NCBI GenBank assembly: GCA_002729415.1
Contig: PBXZ01000100.1
Coordinates: forward strand, 1-64,000
Source of the DNA: UBA9662 sp002729415
GTDB lineage: Bacteria > Poribacteria > WGA-4E > UBA9662
Direction: 5' to 3'
Length of the DNA: 64,000 bases
Position numbers and translations under genes: made by a program. This document shows positions 55,743 through 64,000 of this stretch, one piece after another (within the stretch, counting starts at the first letter, position 1; every line of letters begins with the position of its first letter). The notes below the pieces were generated by a model. That model was not told where the DNA came from, made no database searches, and saw only the letters and a list, made by a program, of their open reading frames with translations.

Positions 55743-57356
55743 CTAACGCCGCAGGATGCAATCGAGNAANTNATCCAGTTCCTGAATCTTCAGCAATTTG
55801 TACATCAGCAANAAAACCAANAACCCNGTACTTATAGGTAGAAACACNTCAAGCAAACGACTGATTAGACNGNCGATAGCNATCTGGTTTTTAATGATTA
55901 AACTTGTGANCCAGCAACTAATTCCCATAATAGCACTAGCAAANATAAGCTTAATTAAGAAATACCAAATATCATTTAACGCGAGACCTCCAATTTTCCT
56001 ACGCAGTAAAGCCAACAACAGCAAAAAATTTAGTGTTATCGTACAGGAAGTGGAAAGTGCAAGGGCCCGATACTCCAGCCCCAACTCAAAAATGAAAAGA
56101 TAGTTAAGGATGATGTTAAGCCCAACTGCTAATAAACTAACTTTGACAGGCGTTTTNGTGTCATTAAAAGCATAAAAACCGTCAGTCACAACCTTAACAG
56201 CTGAATAACCACACAATCCAAAAGAATAACAGAANAAAGCTGCTGCAATCGGGNCGGTGTTCCCAACATTCCTACCAATCCCATAAATTAATTGACAGAT
56301 AGACTCGGATAAAACCATNAANCCAACNGAAGCTGGAATTGTTAAGAGAAAAACTANCCGTAAAGCAAACGAGAAAGATTCACGAAACTCTTCNATTTCA
56401 CCTCTCGCTACTAANCCAGCCAAGTTTGGTAATGCAACGGTTGATATAGCCACACCAAAAATGCCGATAGGAAGATGCATTAACCGAAAGGCCCATGCAA
56501 GCCATGAAAGCCAGTTCTCGCCTACCGAGGCAAACATACCATTAACCAAAACATTGATTTGTAATGCTGCCACACCTAAGATTGCGGGAATAACTAAAAA
56601 ACATACCTGCCTGACACGTTTATCCTTAACACTAATTAAAAACTGGTAACGGAATCCTACACACCACATTGATGGCAACTGGANCAAAAACTGTGTCCCA
56701 CCTCCAACCAAGATTCCAATGGCTAAGCCAGTAACCGGATGAAACCCGGCTCTTGGACCAAGATAATAACCCAANACACCAATAATAATTGTTGAAATAT
56801 TAAAAAAGGAGGATGCTATTGCNGGAACGCCAAATTTACCTTTGCTATTTAAAATCCCCATAGCTATAGCGGCAAACGAAACTAGCAACAAGAAAGGAAA
56901 CATAATTCGGGTCAAATAAACGGTAAGGTCTCGCTTATTGGTAAAACCAAAATGATCGGAAGGATCAAGCTGAACATCAAAACCTTCACCCATAAACATC
57001 AGATCAACAATGCTNGGCGCAATCAAAATACCAATCAGCGTTAAGATAAAAAGAACTACAGCCGTGCCGTTAAAAATCCGGTTCGATAACTGCCAAGCAG
57101 AGTCTTCACCATCTTCAATCTCCGTCATTTTGAAAGTCGTGATAAACGCCTTGCTCAGGCCCCCCTCCCCAAATAGATCCCGCATCAAATTGGGGATACG
57201 AAATGCTGCATAAAATGCGTCAGTGACAACAGTCGATCCAAAGAAGTAAGCCACGACTTGCTCACGAACAAGCCCTAATACTCGCGAAACCATGATGGCG
57301 ACACTGATAATACCAGTGCTCCTCACTACATTTTGCAAGCCATCTGAATCATTCAT
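55743..57356 (-). CDS. murJ: Lipid II flippase MurJ
   Basis: The 537-residue protein has about fourteen membrane helices and the MurJ landmarks: SRVLGLVREQVVAYFFG at the start, AFRIPNLMRDLFGEGGLSKAFI, and FRLMHLPIGIFGVAISTVALPNL. It moves lipid II across the inner membrane for peptidoglycan synthesis. The C-terminal helices are N-rich. It starts two bases after the RimK-like gene and is followed by mazG. Confidence 0.95.
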   Translation of the reverse strand: MNDSDGLQNVVRSTGIISVAIMVSRVLGLVREQVVAYFFGSTVVTDAFYAAFRIPNLMRDLFGEGGLSKAFITTFKMTEIEDGEDSAWQLSNRIFNGTAVVLFILTLIGILIAXSIVDLMFMGEGFDVQLDPSDHFGFTNKRDLTVYLTRIMFPFLLLVSFAAIAMGILNSKGKFGVXAIASSFFNISTIIIGXLGYYLGPRAGFHPVTGLAIGILVGGGTQFLXQLPSMWCVGFRYQFLISVKDKRVRQVCFLVIPAILGVAALQINVLVNGMFASVGENWLSWLAWAFRLMHLPIGIFGVAISTVALPNLAXLVARGEXEEFRESFSFALRXVFLLTIPAXVXXMVLSESICQLIYGIGRNVGNTXPIAAAXFCYSFGLCGYSAVKVVTDGFYAFNDXKTPVKVSLLAVGLNIILNYLFIFELGLEYRALALSTSCTITLNFLLLLALLRRKIGGLALNDIWYFLIKLXFASAIMGISCWXTSLIIKNQXAIXXLISRLLXVFLPISXGXLVXLLMYKLLKIQELDXXLDCILRR

Positions 57357-57358
57357 TC

Positions 57359-58240
57359 TTATTTGGTTGCTTCGACAGCAAACGAGATAATCGCTTCGGC
57401 GACATGTATGCTTGTTACTGCTTCAATCTCCTCAAAACCAGGTGATGGGTTGACTTCGAGGACAACATACCCCTCTCCTGTTTCTACTAAATCGACACCT
57501 GCCACATCTAGATTCAGAGCTCTCGCAGCACCGACAGCGATATCTTTCAATTCACGATCAATAATAAGTTCGTACCCAATCCCACCTCGATGAACATTAG
57601 AACGAAATTCACCATTCTGGGGAACACGTTTCATACCAGCTATAGCCCTATCGCCAACAATGATTACTCGCACATCACCACTTGAGCTGAGGTTAACATA
57701 CTTTTGTACAATATAATCCCTATTNACATCACACATCGCACCAATTGCTGATTNCAGTGAGATGAAAGTATCAAGCAACATAATNCCTTTACCATGTGTG
57801 CCNATGAAAGGCTTAGCAATAACTGGATATNCACCTCCTATATAAGAANCCGATTGCTCTANTGATTCGGCAGTCCCAGTNGTGAAACTAGGTAATACNG
57901 GAATATTATGTTCAGCAAGGATGCGCAGAGATCTAAATTTATGGCGTGCGTTTTGAATGGCATCAGGCGAGTTGATAATGCATACAGTGCCAAGTGAGGC
58001 GAAATGAGAGAGAATTTCAAACCCAAATTCTGCTGTTGCCGCGCTAAAACGGGGAATAATCAGATCAAATTTCTCCGCAACATATCCATTATAAAATATG
58101 CGGATGTTATCATTTTGAACATGCAGCGAAAAACCGAAGGGGTCAAGAATTTGCGCTTGATGACCTGATAGCTCAGCAGCTTCCACCAACCTGCGGGTTG
58201 AATATACTTGATTACCACGAGAGAGAATTGCGACTCTCAT
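57359..58240 (-). CDS. RimK-family ATP-grasp ligase
   Basis: The 293-residue ATP-grasp protein has the RimK signature GEFRSNVHRGGIGYELI, the ATP-binding PVIAKPFXGTHGKXIML, and the metal site YVVLEVNPSPGFEEIEA. RimK-like enzymes add glutamate or related amino acids to proteins or to tetrahydromethanopterin-type cofactors; the acceptor here is unknown. It overlaps the upstream oxidoreductase by 4 bases and is followed two bases later by murJ. No ribosomal protein gene is nearby. Confidence 0.9.
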   Translation of the reverse strand: MRVAILSRGNQVYSTRRLVEAAELSGHQAQILDPFGFSLHVQNDNIRIFYNGYVAEKFDLIIPRFSAATAEFGFEILSHFASLGTVCIINSPDAIQNARHKFRSLRILAEHNIXVLPSFXTGTAESXEQSXSYIGGXYPVIAKPFXGTHGKXIMLLDTFISLXSAIGAMCDXNRDYIVQKYVNLSSSGDVRVIIVGDRAIAGMKRVPQNGEFRSNVHRGGIGYELIIDRELKDIAVGAARALNLDVAGVDLVETGEGYVVLEVNPSPGFEEIEAVTSIHVAEAIISFAVEATK

Positions 58241-59292
58241 CCGACTGCGATGATCTGCCCAGTACGAACAGATTCAGCTTCTTTATAACAGAGAAGTAGT
58301 GCATCTCTAGCTTTATCACCAGAAAGCAAGACAGCATCTGAATTAGTATTAATAGCATTCACAGCATGCTGTATTTCATTGGTAAATGCACCAACCGGAT
58401 CAGTATCGCCTAGATCTACTTGTTCTACTTTGCCTCTATCAGTGATAATTGTCAGTGGTTGTGAAACGACTGGTTGACCACCCAATGTTGAGGATTCGAA
58501 AAGCAACGTAGCTTTCTCCGAGAAAATCTCAAATCCATGAGAAAAAGCTCTCCCTTTTTGCGATATAGAACCAGATGAGCAACTAATTGTGACAGGATTA
58601 TCTCGATAAATATACTGAGTCGTCAGGTAGTCAGTATATTTATCACCAATAAGTTTTCCCTGCGAAAAGACAGCATCCGGCATGCCATTTAATAACTGAA
58701 TAAAATGTGTGTCGTGGATATGTAAATCGATGCCCGGTCCACCGCTCTTCTCTACATCTGCAGCACTAGGAGTATCAGCAGATTTTGAGGTTATGCGCTT
58801 TAGGTTTGCTCCCAATAGTTCACCGTATTCAACATTTTTAACCGTTTCGAGTGCGTAACTGAATTCGGGAAAGAATGGTAGCACGTGAGCCACCATCAAT
58901 CTGTTACCTGTTTCATCAGCAGTCTGCGTCATTTCGTTTGCAGAGTCGAGATCAATCGCAATCGGTTTTTCAACTAAAACATGCTTTCCTGATTTGAGAG
59001 CTAAGATAGTAACATCTTTATGGTAATGAGTAGGCAAACATATATCAATAAGATCTATTTCTGGATCGGCAAGAATAGCATCAATATGGTCATAAGTCTT
59101 AATTTCTGAGAGGTTTTCCACCGATCCTCTCGGCCCAAAATTGCCTTGGATTGAGGTCCAGTCTCCAGCCAATTTCTTCGGGTTTCTTGTGCAAATAGCT
59201 GTGACTTTACCACCCAAAACCTTTNGTATACCNTAGTAATGAATCATCCCCATAAAGCCAATGCCAATAATTCCAATTCTTACCATATCCAC
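58237..59292 (-). CDS. Gfo/Idh/MocA family oxidoreductase
   Basis: The 351-residue protein has the Rossmann start RIGIIGIGFMG, VEKPIAIDLDSA containing the EKP motif, and the GGPGIDLHIHDTHFIQLLNG segment in the C-terminal domain. It is a likely sugar or polyol dehydrogenase. ATG 59292 or 59286 is the start. Its stop overlaps the RimK-like gene by four bases. It has its own promoter. Confidence 0.9.
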   Translation of the reverse strand: MDMVRIGIIGIGFMGMIHYXGIXKVLGGKVTAICTRNPKKLAGDWTSIQGNFGPRGSVENLSEIKTYDHIDAILADPEIDLIDICLPTHYHKDVTILALKSGKHVLVEKPIAIDLDSANEMTQTADETGNRLMVAHVLPFFPEFSYALETVKNVEYGELLGANLKRITSKSADTPSAADVEKSGGPGIDLHIHDTHFIQLLNGMPDAVFSQGKLIGDKYTDYLTTQYIYRDNPVTISCSSGSISQKGRAFSHGFEIFSEKATLLFESSTLGGQPVVSQPLTIITDRGKVEQVDLGDTDPVGAFTNEIQHAVNAINTNSDAVLLSGDKARDALLLCYKEAESVRTGQIIAVG

Positions 59293-59321
59293 GCTCTTAA
59301 CTGCTTTAGTATACAGACAAC

Positions 59322-59350
59322 ATTATATTCGAATTACATTTAATCTTCAA
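59322..59350 (-). promoter_or_regulatory. Promoter of the oxidoreductase-rimK-murJ operon
   Basis: On the minus strand TTGAAG (plus 59345-59350), 17 bp, and TATAAT (plus 59322-59327) match 4 of 6 and 6 of 6 bases. The predicted start is near 59315, about 23 bases before the ATG at 59292. Confidence 0.6.
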
Positions 59351-59428
59351 ATATTAAACAAGTATCTTCTAGGCATCAAATGGATTTCAACANCCAGAAG
59401 CTAGGATAAATCAGGCTCACTAACGATC

Positions 59429-60142
59429 CTAACTCGAGACAGCAGGGGCAAGTGGAAAAGATTGTAAGATCTGACAGTGCGGGTACGGTTTTTGTAGGAC
59501 TGCTTGCAATAAATCAATATGAGTNACTTCAATGGTACCAACTTCAGTGTTGCGAATCTTTTTAATTTTCTCTTTCAATTCGTCAAGCTGACGTTTGCTT
59601 TTAACACCAGCTATGCTCATATGTGGCAACCATCTTTCTCCTTCGAGCGGATATTTAGGGATNGCTGTTGCCTCAGAATGAAAATGACCTTGAATCTGAG
59701 CAATTGCACCGTTATCCTCCGCTTCTAAAACAATATANCCTTCAAGTCCATTAACCCTTCCTAATCGAACTTGGAAAACTTGAATGCGCGAAATTATTTG
59801 TTCGGCCTGCTCCAAAATCTGTTCCAGAGTTTGAGCTTCAATATCGCATTCAAGCACCTTTTGATCAGTCAAAAACCCAAGCCATTTGACAGTAATATGA
59901 TAATAATCTGGAGGCATGACGTAGACATCGGTGATTCTTCTGACAGCCTCAGCCACTTCAGCTATTTGGGCGAGGATTTCAGGGTTTTTGATCAAAATAG
60001 CAAACGCTAAACTGGTCTTCCTACCCTCAAATCCTGCAGCTCGTTCAGGATCATAAATTGCTGGATTGTAACCATTTTGAAAATGGTTCCATATAGCGTT
60101 AAATTTTTCGCGATATGCTTGCGCAGCCGGGTTTTCGTTCAT
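59429..60142 (-). CDS. 2H phosphoesterase family protein (2'-5' RNA ligase-like)
   Basis: The 237-residue protein has the two HxT/S motifs of the 2H superfamily: YYHITVKWLG near residue 101 and LPHMSIAG near residue 176, about 75 residues apart as expected. Known members are 2'-5' RNA ligases/phosphodiesterases and cyclic nucleotide phosphodiesterases. An extra N-terminal region of about 60 residues is unlike standard LigT. The substrate is unknown. It stands alone. Confidence 0.8.
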   Translation of the reverse strand: MNENPAAQAYREKFNAIWNHFQNGYNPAIYDPERAAGFEGRKTSLAFAILIKNPEILAQIAEVAEAVRRITDVYVMPPDYYHITVKWLGFLTDQKVLECDIEAQTLEQILEQAEQIISRIQVFQVRLGRVNGLEXYIVLEAEDNGAIAQIQGHFHSEATXIPKYPLEGERWLPHMSIAGVKSKRQLDELKEKIKKIRNTEVGTIEXTHIDLLQAVLQKPYPHCQILQSFPLAPAVSS

Positions 60143-60351
60143 ACCTGTAGAACTATAACTCCACTTTACAAAATAACAATTTCAAACATGTCAACGTGTT
60201 AAAAAACAAACAGAACCTACAATTACAAGTTGTCAAATATATCATAACTCTTTTTGAAATTCAAATAAAAATCACGAAGAAAACATGCTTTATTTTCCTG
60301 CTCATTAGATTCAAAGAGAAACCAAAAACTCTCTATCCCTCATTTTTTCCT

Positions 60352-60380
60352 TTGACATTACAAGGCGTTTATGATAAATT
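60352..60380 (+). promoter_or_regulatory. Promoter ahead of the PKD-like lipoprotein
   Basis: TTGACA (60352-60357), 17 bp, and TAAATT (60375-60380) match 6 of 6 and 4 of 6 bases. The predicted start is near 60387, with the ATG at 60453. The rest of the 310-base gap 60143-60452 shows nothing else. Confidence 0.5.
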
Positions 60381-60452
60381 TCTGATTGTCTTTATGCCAA
60401 CATATTCTATACTAAACGAATGCCATGTAAAAACTGTGCTGAGGGAAGCTTA

Positions 60453-61214
60453 ATGGAAAGACCAAGTTACTTCAGGTTTCTGCTCTTTACTATGATAACG
60501 GTTGTAATCTTCTTCGGTTGCGGCAGCAATGAGCCGCCAAAGATGGAAGAGGGTTACGATAGCATTATATCCACGATTGTACCACCGCTATCTGTTCCTA
60601 CAGGGCAGATAATTGTTCTGGAGGCAAAAGCCAAAGACCCAGATCAGGACGAACTCAGCTACGTATGGACTGCTAGGGATCCTGAAAGTAAAGACGTAAC
60701 GTCTGTAGTGTTTGTTGCTGGAGTCCCATCTGAAAACGCAAAAAAAGATGCGAATAAAGAAAAAGAGAAATCGGCACCTAATGAAGGACCACGTATTAAT
60801 TTCTCCGCAACCGAAGGTGGCACCTACCTCATAACCGTTACAATCGACGATGGAAACGATGGAAAAATCACACGTTCCACCTTCATTAGTGTTGCAACAA
60901 CTAATCGTCAACCAACACTTAACTCAACAGACCCAATAACCATCAGTCCAATCCCCCCTCACTACACTAACCAAGAAATTTTTCTTGTTGCACAGGCAGA
61001 TGATCCAGACGGCGACAAACTATTGTATGAATGGTCAGCTCGAGATCAAGCAAATGCTGATGCAGGTGGTCTGCTTGAATCAACCGAAGGTACAAGTGTG
61101 AAGCTAGTTGCCGATGTACCTGGCAGCTATCTGATCAGTGTTCTTGTTCAAGATGGTCATGGAGGACAAGACCGTGGATCTTCTATTATTGTGGTAACCG
61201 ATAGAGAAGAGTAG
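60453..61214 (+). CDS. Lipoprotein with two PKD-like domains
   Basis: From ATG 60453 (GAGGGA seven bases upstream) a short leader ends in the lipobox IFFGC. Two similar beta-sandwich repeats follow. The first has KAKDPDQDELSYVWTARDPE and the second AQADDPDGDKLLYEWSARDQA; each ends in a TYLITVTIDDG-like strand. This is the PKD/Ig-like pattern of extracellular binding modules. The protein is about 253 residues and probably sits at the outer membrane or periplasm. A rhomboid gene follows 12 bases later. Confidence 0.75.
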   Translation: MERPSYFRFLLFTMITVVIFFGCGSNEPPKMEEGYDSIISTIVPPLSVPTGQIIVLEAKAKDPDQDELSYVWTARDPESKDVTSVVFVAGVPSENAKKDANKEKEKSAPNEGPRINFSATEGGTYLITVTIDDGNDGKITRSTFISVATTNRQPTLNSTDPITISPIPPHYTNQEIFLVAQADDPDGDKLLYEWSARDQANADAGGLLESTEGTSVKLVADVPGSYLISVLVQDGHGGQDRGSSIIVVTDREE

Positions 61215-61226
61215 TCGGTTTGAGTC

Positions 61227-62981
61227 ATGGAAGTTCGACGGCACAATCGGGTCATCGGAATCACTAGCGAGACTATTCGTAAATGGGAGGGCTTAGGTCG
61301 AAGTTCGACTGCTATCCTCCCCCCTCCCTACGCACCTGAGAATAACAATACGTTACACAGCATAAAATTACTTCGTCAATTCCACCCCAGTTTCACACTC
61401 TTATTTATTACTCTCAACACGCTAATCTACTTTCTTATAGATAGTCCTTTTGACAATGAGCAAGCAAATTTGCGGAAGCTTATCCAGTTTGGAGCGTACT
61501 CCTACCCACTGATAATTCAAAATAACGAATATTGGAGACTTATTACAAGCGCCTTTCTTCATATTGGTTTTAGTCATTTCGTCTTTAATATTGGGCTGAT
61601 CCTAATCCTAGGGCTATTAATCGAACGGATTTATGGTAGTTGGCAATACCTGATTATTTATCTGACATCAGCAGCTGCAGGAAACCTGTTGAGCCTATTT
61701 TGGATTAGAGATTCAGTCGGTGCAGGAGCCTCTGGCGCAGTTTTCGGTGTGATGGGTGTGATGGTGGCCTATGGAATCTGGTATAAAAACAAAATCCCTA
61801 ATTACCAGAAACGTATTTTCGGCTACCGTATCCTTCCGTTTATTATTTTAGACTTAATCATAGGGATTTGGATACCACAAATTAATGTTGCTGCCCATGT
61901 GGGTGGTTTTATCTGTGGTTTGATTGCAGCAGTATTTATCACACCACAGATTTATAGATCGAAAAACTCCCACCGATCCTTCCAAACCAAGGCAATTGGG
62001 ATACTAGTTGGTTCCGCGACAACATGTTGTTTTGCGATTGCAATTCTCCACTCTTTTACTGATACCCCAGATATGNTAGACGCACGGGTAGAGATTGTCA
62101 TGGATACCATTAAATCTCCAAGCTCTATAATCCGCCAGTACGAAATCCGGACAAAAAGGCGATATAATCGCCGAGACTTTGAAACACTGGAGTTACTCTA
62201 TCTGGAACAATTGCAGAACGATCCTGAAAGTACAACGTGGATCAATAAACTGAAATCCTTTTATAGCCGAGCACTTGAATCAGACCCATCTAACAAGAAT
62301 TGGAATGAAAACATGCTAGCTTTATATTTCAGGAATGTGCAAGGGACGACGGATGAAGCCACTGAATTAGCAGATTATATTGCCACTTGTAAAGGGATTG
62401 CCCGAAAACATGGTTATCACGAACCTCTCTATCGAAACCTTGAAATTTTCTTGCAACATGCATTAACTTTGGCCCCTTATGACGATCAACCTGCTAAGCA
62501 AAACGAACTTGAGGAATTTTACTACAGCGCAATCGAAGTAGATGAAGCTAATCCAACTTGGCAAAATAACCTAGCTTGGTACTACGTCGAACGAAAGATA
62601 AAATCAGCAAAAGCAGTTACATTAGCACAAAATGCTGTTAAGCTTTCCCCCAGCANCTCAACCTTATTGGACACANTAGCCTGGGCCTACATGCGAAACC
62701 AAAANCATATCAAATCTCTCCATGTATTTGAAGCTGTCTTCTGGAANGTATCCNAATCCAANAAAANTAATATTTCAGAAGATCAAGCTGCAGAGAAAAG
62801 TAGTTGGCACGGCCTAACAACTTTAATCGATGGATTCAGTTCGATACCAAATAGTCACGATTTTGATCNTGCCTTTTCNGATTTTCANCGCCGTCTTTCA
62901 ACTGATTTGACCCAGANCGCAGATTTCCAAGCTAAACTTACTCAAGCTTTTAACCGCTTNAAAACCCTGAGAGATAACTAA
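61227..62981 (+). CDS. Rhomboid intramembrane protease with long C-terminal extension
   Basis: The 584-residue protein has a rhomboid core at about residues 45-255 with seven or so helices. The catalytic Ser lies in GAGASGAVFGVMG and the catalytic His in AAHVGGFICG, so the dyad is intact. HIGFSHFVFNIG supplies the helix-2 His and Asn. Beyond residue 300 is a soluble region of about 280 residues with TPR-like helix pairs (WINKLKSFYSRALESDPSNKNWNENM; YYSAIEVDEANPTWQNNLAWYYVE). Rhomboid-TPR fusions are known and may recruit substrates. Its N-terminal 40 residues are cytoplasmic and basic. Confidence 0.88.
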   Translation: MEVRRHNRVIGITSETIRKWEGLGRSSTAILPPPYAPENNNTLHSIKLLRQFHPSFTLLFITLNTLIYFLIDSPFDNEQANLRKLIQFGAYSYPLIIQNNEYWRLITSAFLHIGFSHFVFNIGLILILGLLIERIYGSWQYLIIYLTSAAAGNLLSLFWIRDSVGAGASGAVFGVMGVMVAYGIWYKNKIPNYQKRIFGYRILPFIILDLIIGIWIPQINVAAHVGGFICGLIAAVFITPQIYRSKNSHRSFQTKAIGILVGSATTCCFAIAILHSFTDTPDMXDARVEIVMDTIKSPSSIIRQYEIRTKRRYNRRDFETLELLYLEQLQNDPESTTWINKLKSFYSRALESDPSNKNWNENMLALYFRNVQGTTDEATELADYIATCKGIARKHGYHEPLYRNLEIFLQHALTLAPYDDQPAKQNELEEFYYSAIEVDEANPTWQNNLAWYYVERKIKSAKAVTLAQNAVKLSPSXSTLLDTXAWAYMRNQXHIKSLHVFEAVFWXVSXSXKXNISEDQAAEKSSWHGLTTLIDGFSSIPNSHDFDXAFXDFXRRLSTDLTQXADFQAKLTQAFNRXKTLRDN

Positions 62982-62984
62982 NCA

Positions 62985-64000
62985 ATGTCAANATACACTT
63001 TTCTAATTCTATTNATCATTCATATTCCAGAAATTATGGCACAANACANNACTNGNNATAANGNGACTTGGAACTGGAACAGTTTTGTTTCCAATCCACT
63101 TACTATATCTGCCTTTTTCATCTTTCTCTTTGCTAGCATAAACTATCTAATCGATTTATTCAAAAAGGACAAAATTCTCAGGAAACTGCTAAAAAAATAC
63201 TTGGTTTTTCAAATGAAAGATAATCGCCGCTACCGAGGAACCATGCGACTAGAAAGAGACGGAGTTGAGATCATTTCTGAAGAATCGCGTCAGAGAGGTC
63301 ACGCAGCCAGTTACATTTTCAATAAAGTCGAGATGGATACTATTAAAGCCTATATTCGTTACATTGATTCGATGAACGAAAACGAAAAGATAGAGCGTGA
63401 CTGGGATCTCAACCGAGTATATCATCCAAGCTTTTTAACACGGCTCCTTCGGAAAATTCGGAACATTTGGGTTGCTCTGAAAGATTCAGTGAGAACAACC
63501 ATCCAAATGATCTGGGGATCATTCCAAAAAATGAAAGCTTTTGAACCCATACAAACACAGAACAGAGAAGTCAACGTCAAAACCGAGGTCGATGAGATAG
63601 AGACAAGTCTGGTTGATTATGCCCTAGATGAAAGTTATGAAAGGTTAATTGAACGGTTTATAGGCACACGTGTCAAAGTAAAAATAGAAGAAACTAAATT
63701 TACTGGTGTCAAAGTAAAAATAGAAGATGGTGTCAAAGTAAAAATAGAAGAAACTAAATTTACTGCTATCCTCAAAGAATATAACGCAAAATACATGTAC
63801 CTGATGGACATTAGGCAAGAAGATGGGCAAGGATATCCTGATCAATGGGAGGTGAATTTTAATATTGGAGGAACTACACGAGATGAACGCGGCATGCGTT
63901 GTAGAACAGAGGGAGAGCGTCTATTTTTCGAAAACAACACCCCTTACGACATACTGATTGGAAATGTTCGGCTTCACGACGGTAGTCCAGATTTTGTGAA
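62985..64000 (+). CDS. Partial membrane protein of unknown function
   Basis: The frame opens at ATG 62985, three bases after the rhomboid stop, and runs off the window with no stop (338 codons seen). A hydrophobic leader is partly masked by Ns; a second hydrophobic segment (ISAFFIFLFASINYLIDLF) precedes a basic region and then mixed charged sequence. I do not recognise a family. An internal in-frame duplication around residues 229-260 repeats VKVKIEETKFT. The tight spacing suggests an operon with the rhomboid protease. Confidence 0.6.
   Translation, partial: MSXYTFLILXIIHIPEIMAQXXTXXXXTWNWNSFVSNPLTISAFFIFLFASINYLIDLFKKDKILRKLLKKYLVFQMKDNRRYRGTMRLERDGVEIISEESRQRGHAASYIFNKVEMDTIKAYIRYIDSMNENEKIERDWDLNRVYHPSFLTRLLRKIRNIWVALKDSVRTTIQMIWGSFQKMKAFEPIQTQNREVNVKTEVDEIETSLVDYALDESYERLIERFIGTRVKVKIEETKFTGVKVKIEDGVKVKIEETKFTAILKEYNAKYMYLMDIRQEDGQGYPDQWEVNFNIGGTTRDERGMRCRTEGERLFFENNTPYDILIGNVRLHDGSPDFV
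63671..63764 (+). repeat. In-frame direct repeats inside the partial gene
   Basis: A 20-base unit starting TGTCAAAGTA occurs at 63671, 63707 and 63731, spaced 36 and 24 bases. A 34-base version is repeated exactly 60 bases apart (63671-63704 and 63731-63764). All spacings are multiples of three, so the frame stays open and the protein gains about 20 residues of VKVKIE-type repeats. Confidence 0.85.

Noticed and set aside
63671..63764. Repeats as a small CRISPR array
   Set aside because: Spacing is irregular and short, and the repeats are in-frame within an open reading frame.

Overview
The window looks like a chromosomal piece of an uncultivated Gram-negative bacterium with moderately AT-rich DNA. 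Support for an outer membrane comes from a probable beta-barrel protein, several lipobox proteins, SecD/SecF and MurJ. The mix of phytanoyl-CoA dioxygenase-like (PhyH) enzymes, Gfo/Idh/MocA oxidoreductases, an MlrC-type M81 peptidase, SMP-30, RraA and amidohydrolases, a pair of EutN/CcmL microcompartment proteins and NtrC-type regulators resembles Candidatus Poribacteria or a close relative. That assignment is inference from gene content; no rRNA is present. Single Ns are scattered in blocks (about 7.4-12.7, 15.3-17.2, 20.6-26 and 28-43.5 kb) and point to low-quality consensus, so some frameshifts may be artefacts.

Layout. 0.5-8.3 kb: a Tat-exported DUF362 protein, an SDR, an oxidoreductase, then an ABC exporter (permease plus ATPase) between a frameshifted exported protein and an outer-membrane-like protein. 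7.5-17.4 kb, minus strand: LamG-like protein, cyclase, a sigma54-type two-component system, SPOR protein, secF, secD, tRNA-Arg(CCT), apt, a small EamA/SMR transporter and a GtrB/ArnC-like glycosyltransferase. At 17.5 kb divergent promoters, one with perfect sigma70 consensus boxes, flank an inverted repeat and drive the glycosyltransferase and an ErpA-type Fe-S carrier. 18-22 kb: a VWA membrane protein converges on selA and a previously hidden gene that overlaps selA by 4 bases. That gene reads through an in-frame TGA and encodes an ArsC-like selenoprotein with a U-x-x-C motif. 22-27.4 kb: a potassium channel, then ribD-ribE-ribBA-ribH-hisH. 27.5-32.5 kb: an NtrB/NtrC pair followed by two EutN/CcmL vertex proteins, a rhomboid-like protein and a lipoprotein. 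33-38.1 kb: polX, trmFO, an oxidoreductase and a Dus enzyme.

38.7-55 kb is accessory catabolic territory: SMP-30, three intact PhyH proteins, a decayed phyH pseudogene, an MFS transporter, RraA, a coupled amidohydrolase pair in which one partner has lost its metal ligands, the M81 peptidase, an oligopeptide-type binding protein, a HAD phosphatase and gnd. One PhyH protein has HxG instead of HxD at the iron site, as in non-haem iron halogenases. 55-64 kb: MazG-like protein, murJ, RimK-like ligase, oxidoreductase, 2H phosphoesterase, a PKD-like lipoprotein, a rhomboid protease with a long C-terminal extension, and a partial protein with an in-frame internal duplication.

The best-supported unusual item is the selA-selenoprotein pair. 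It also implies SelB, tRNA-Sec and SelD elsewhere in the genome.
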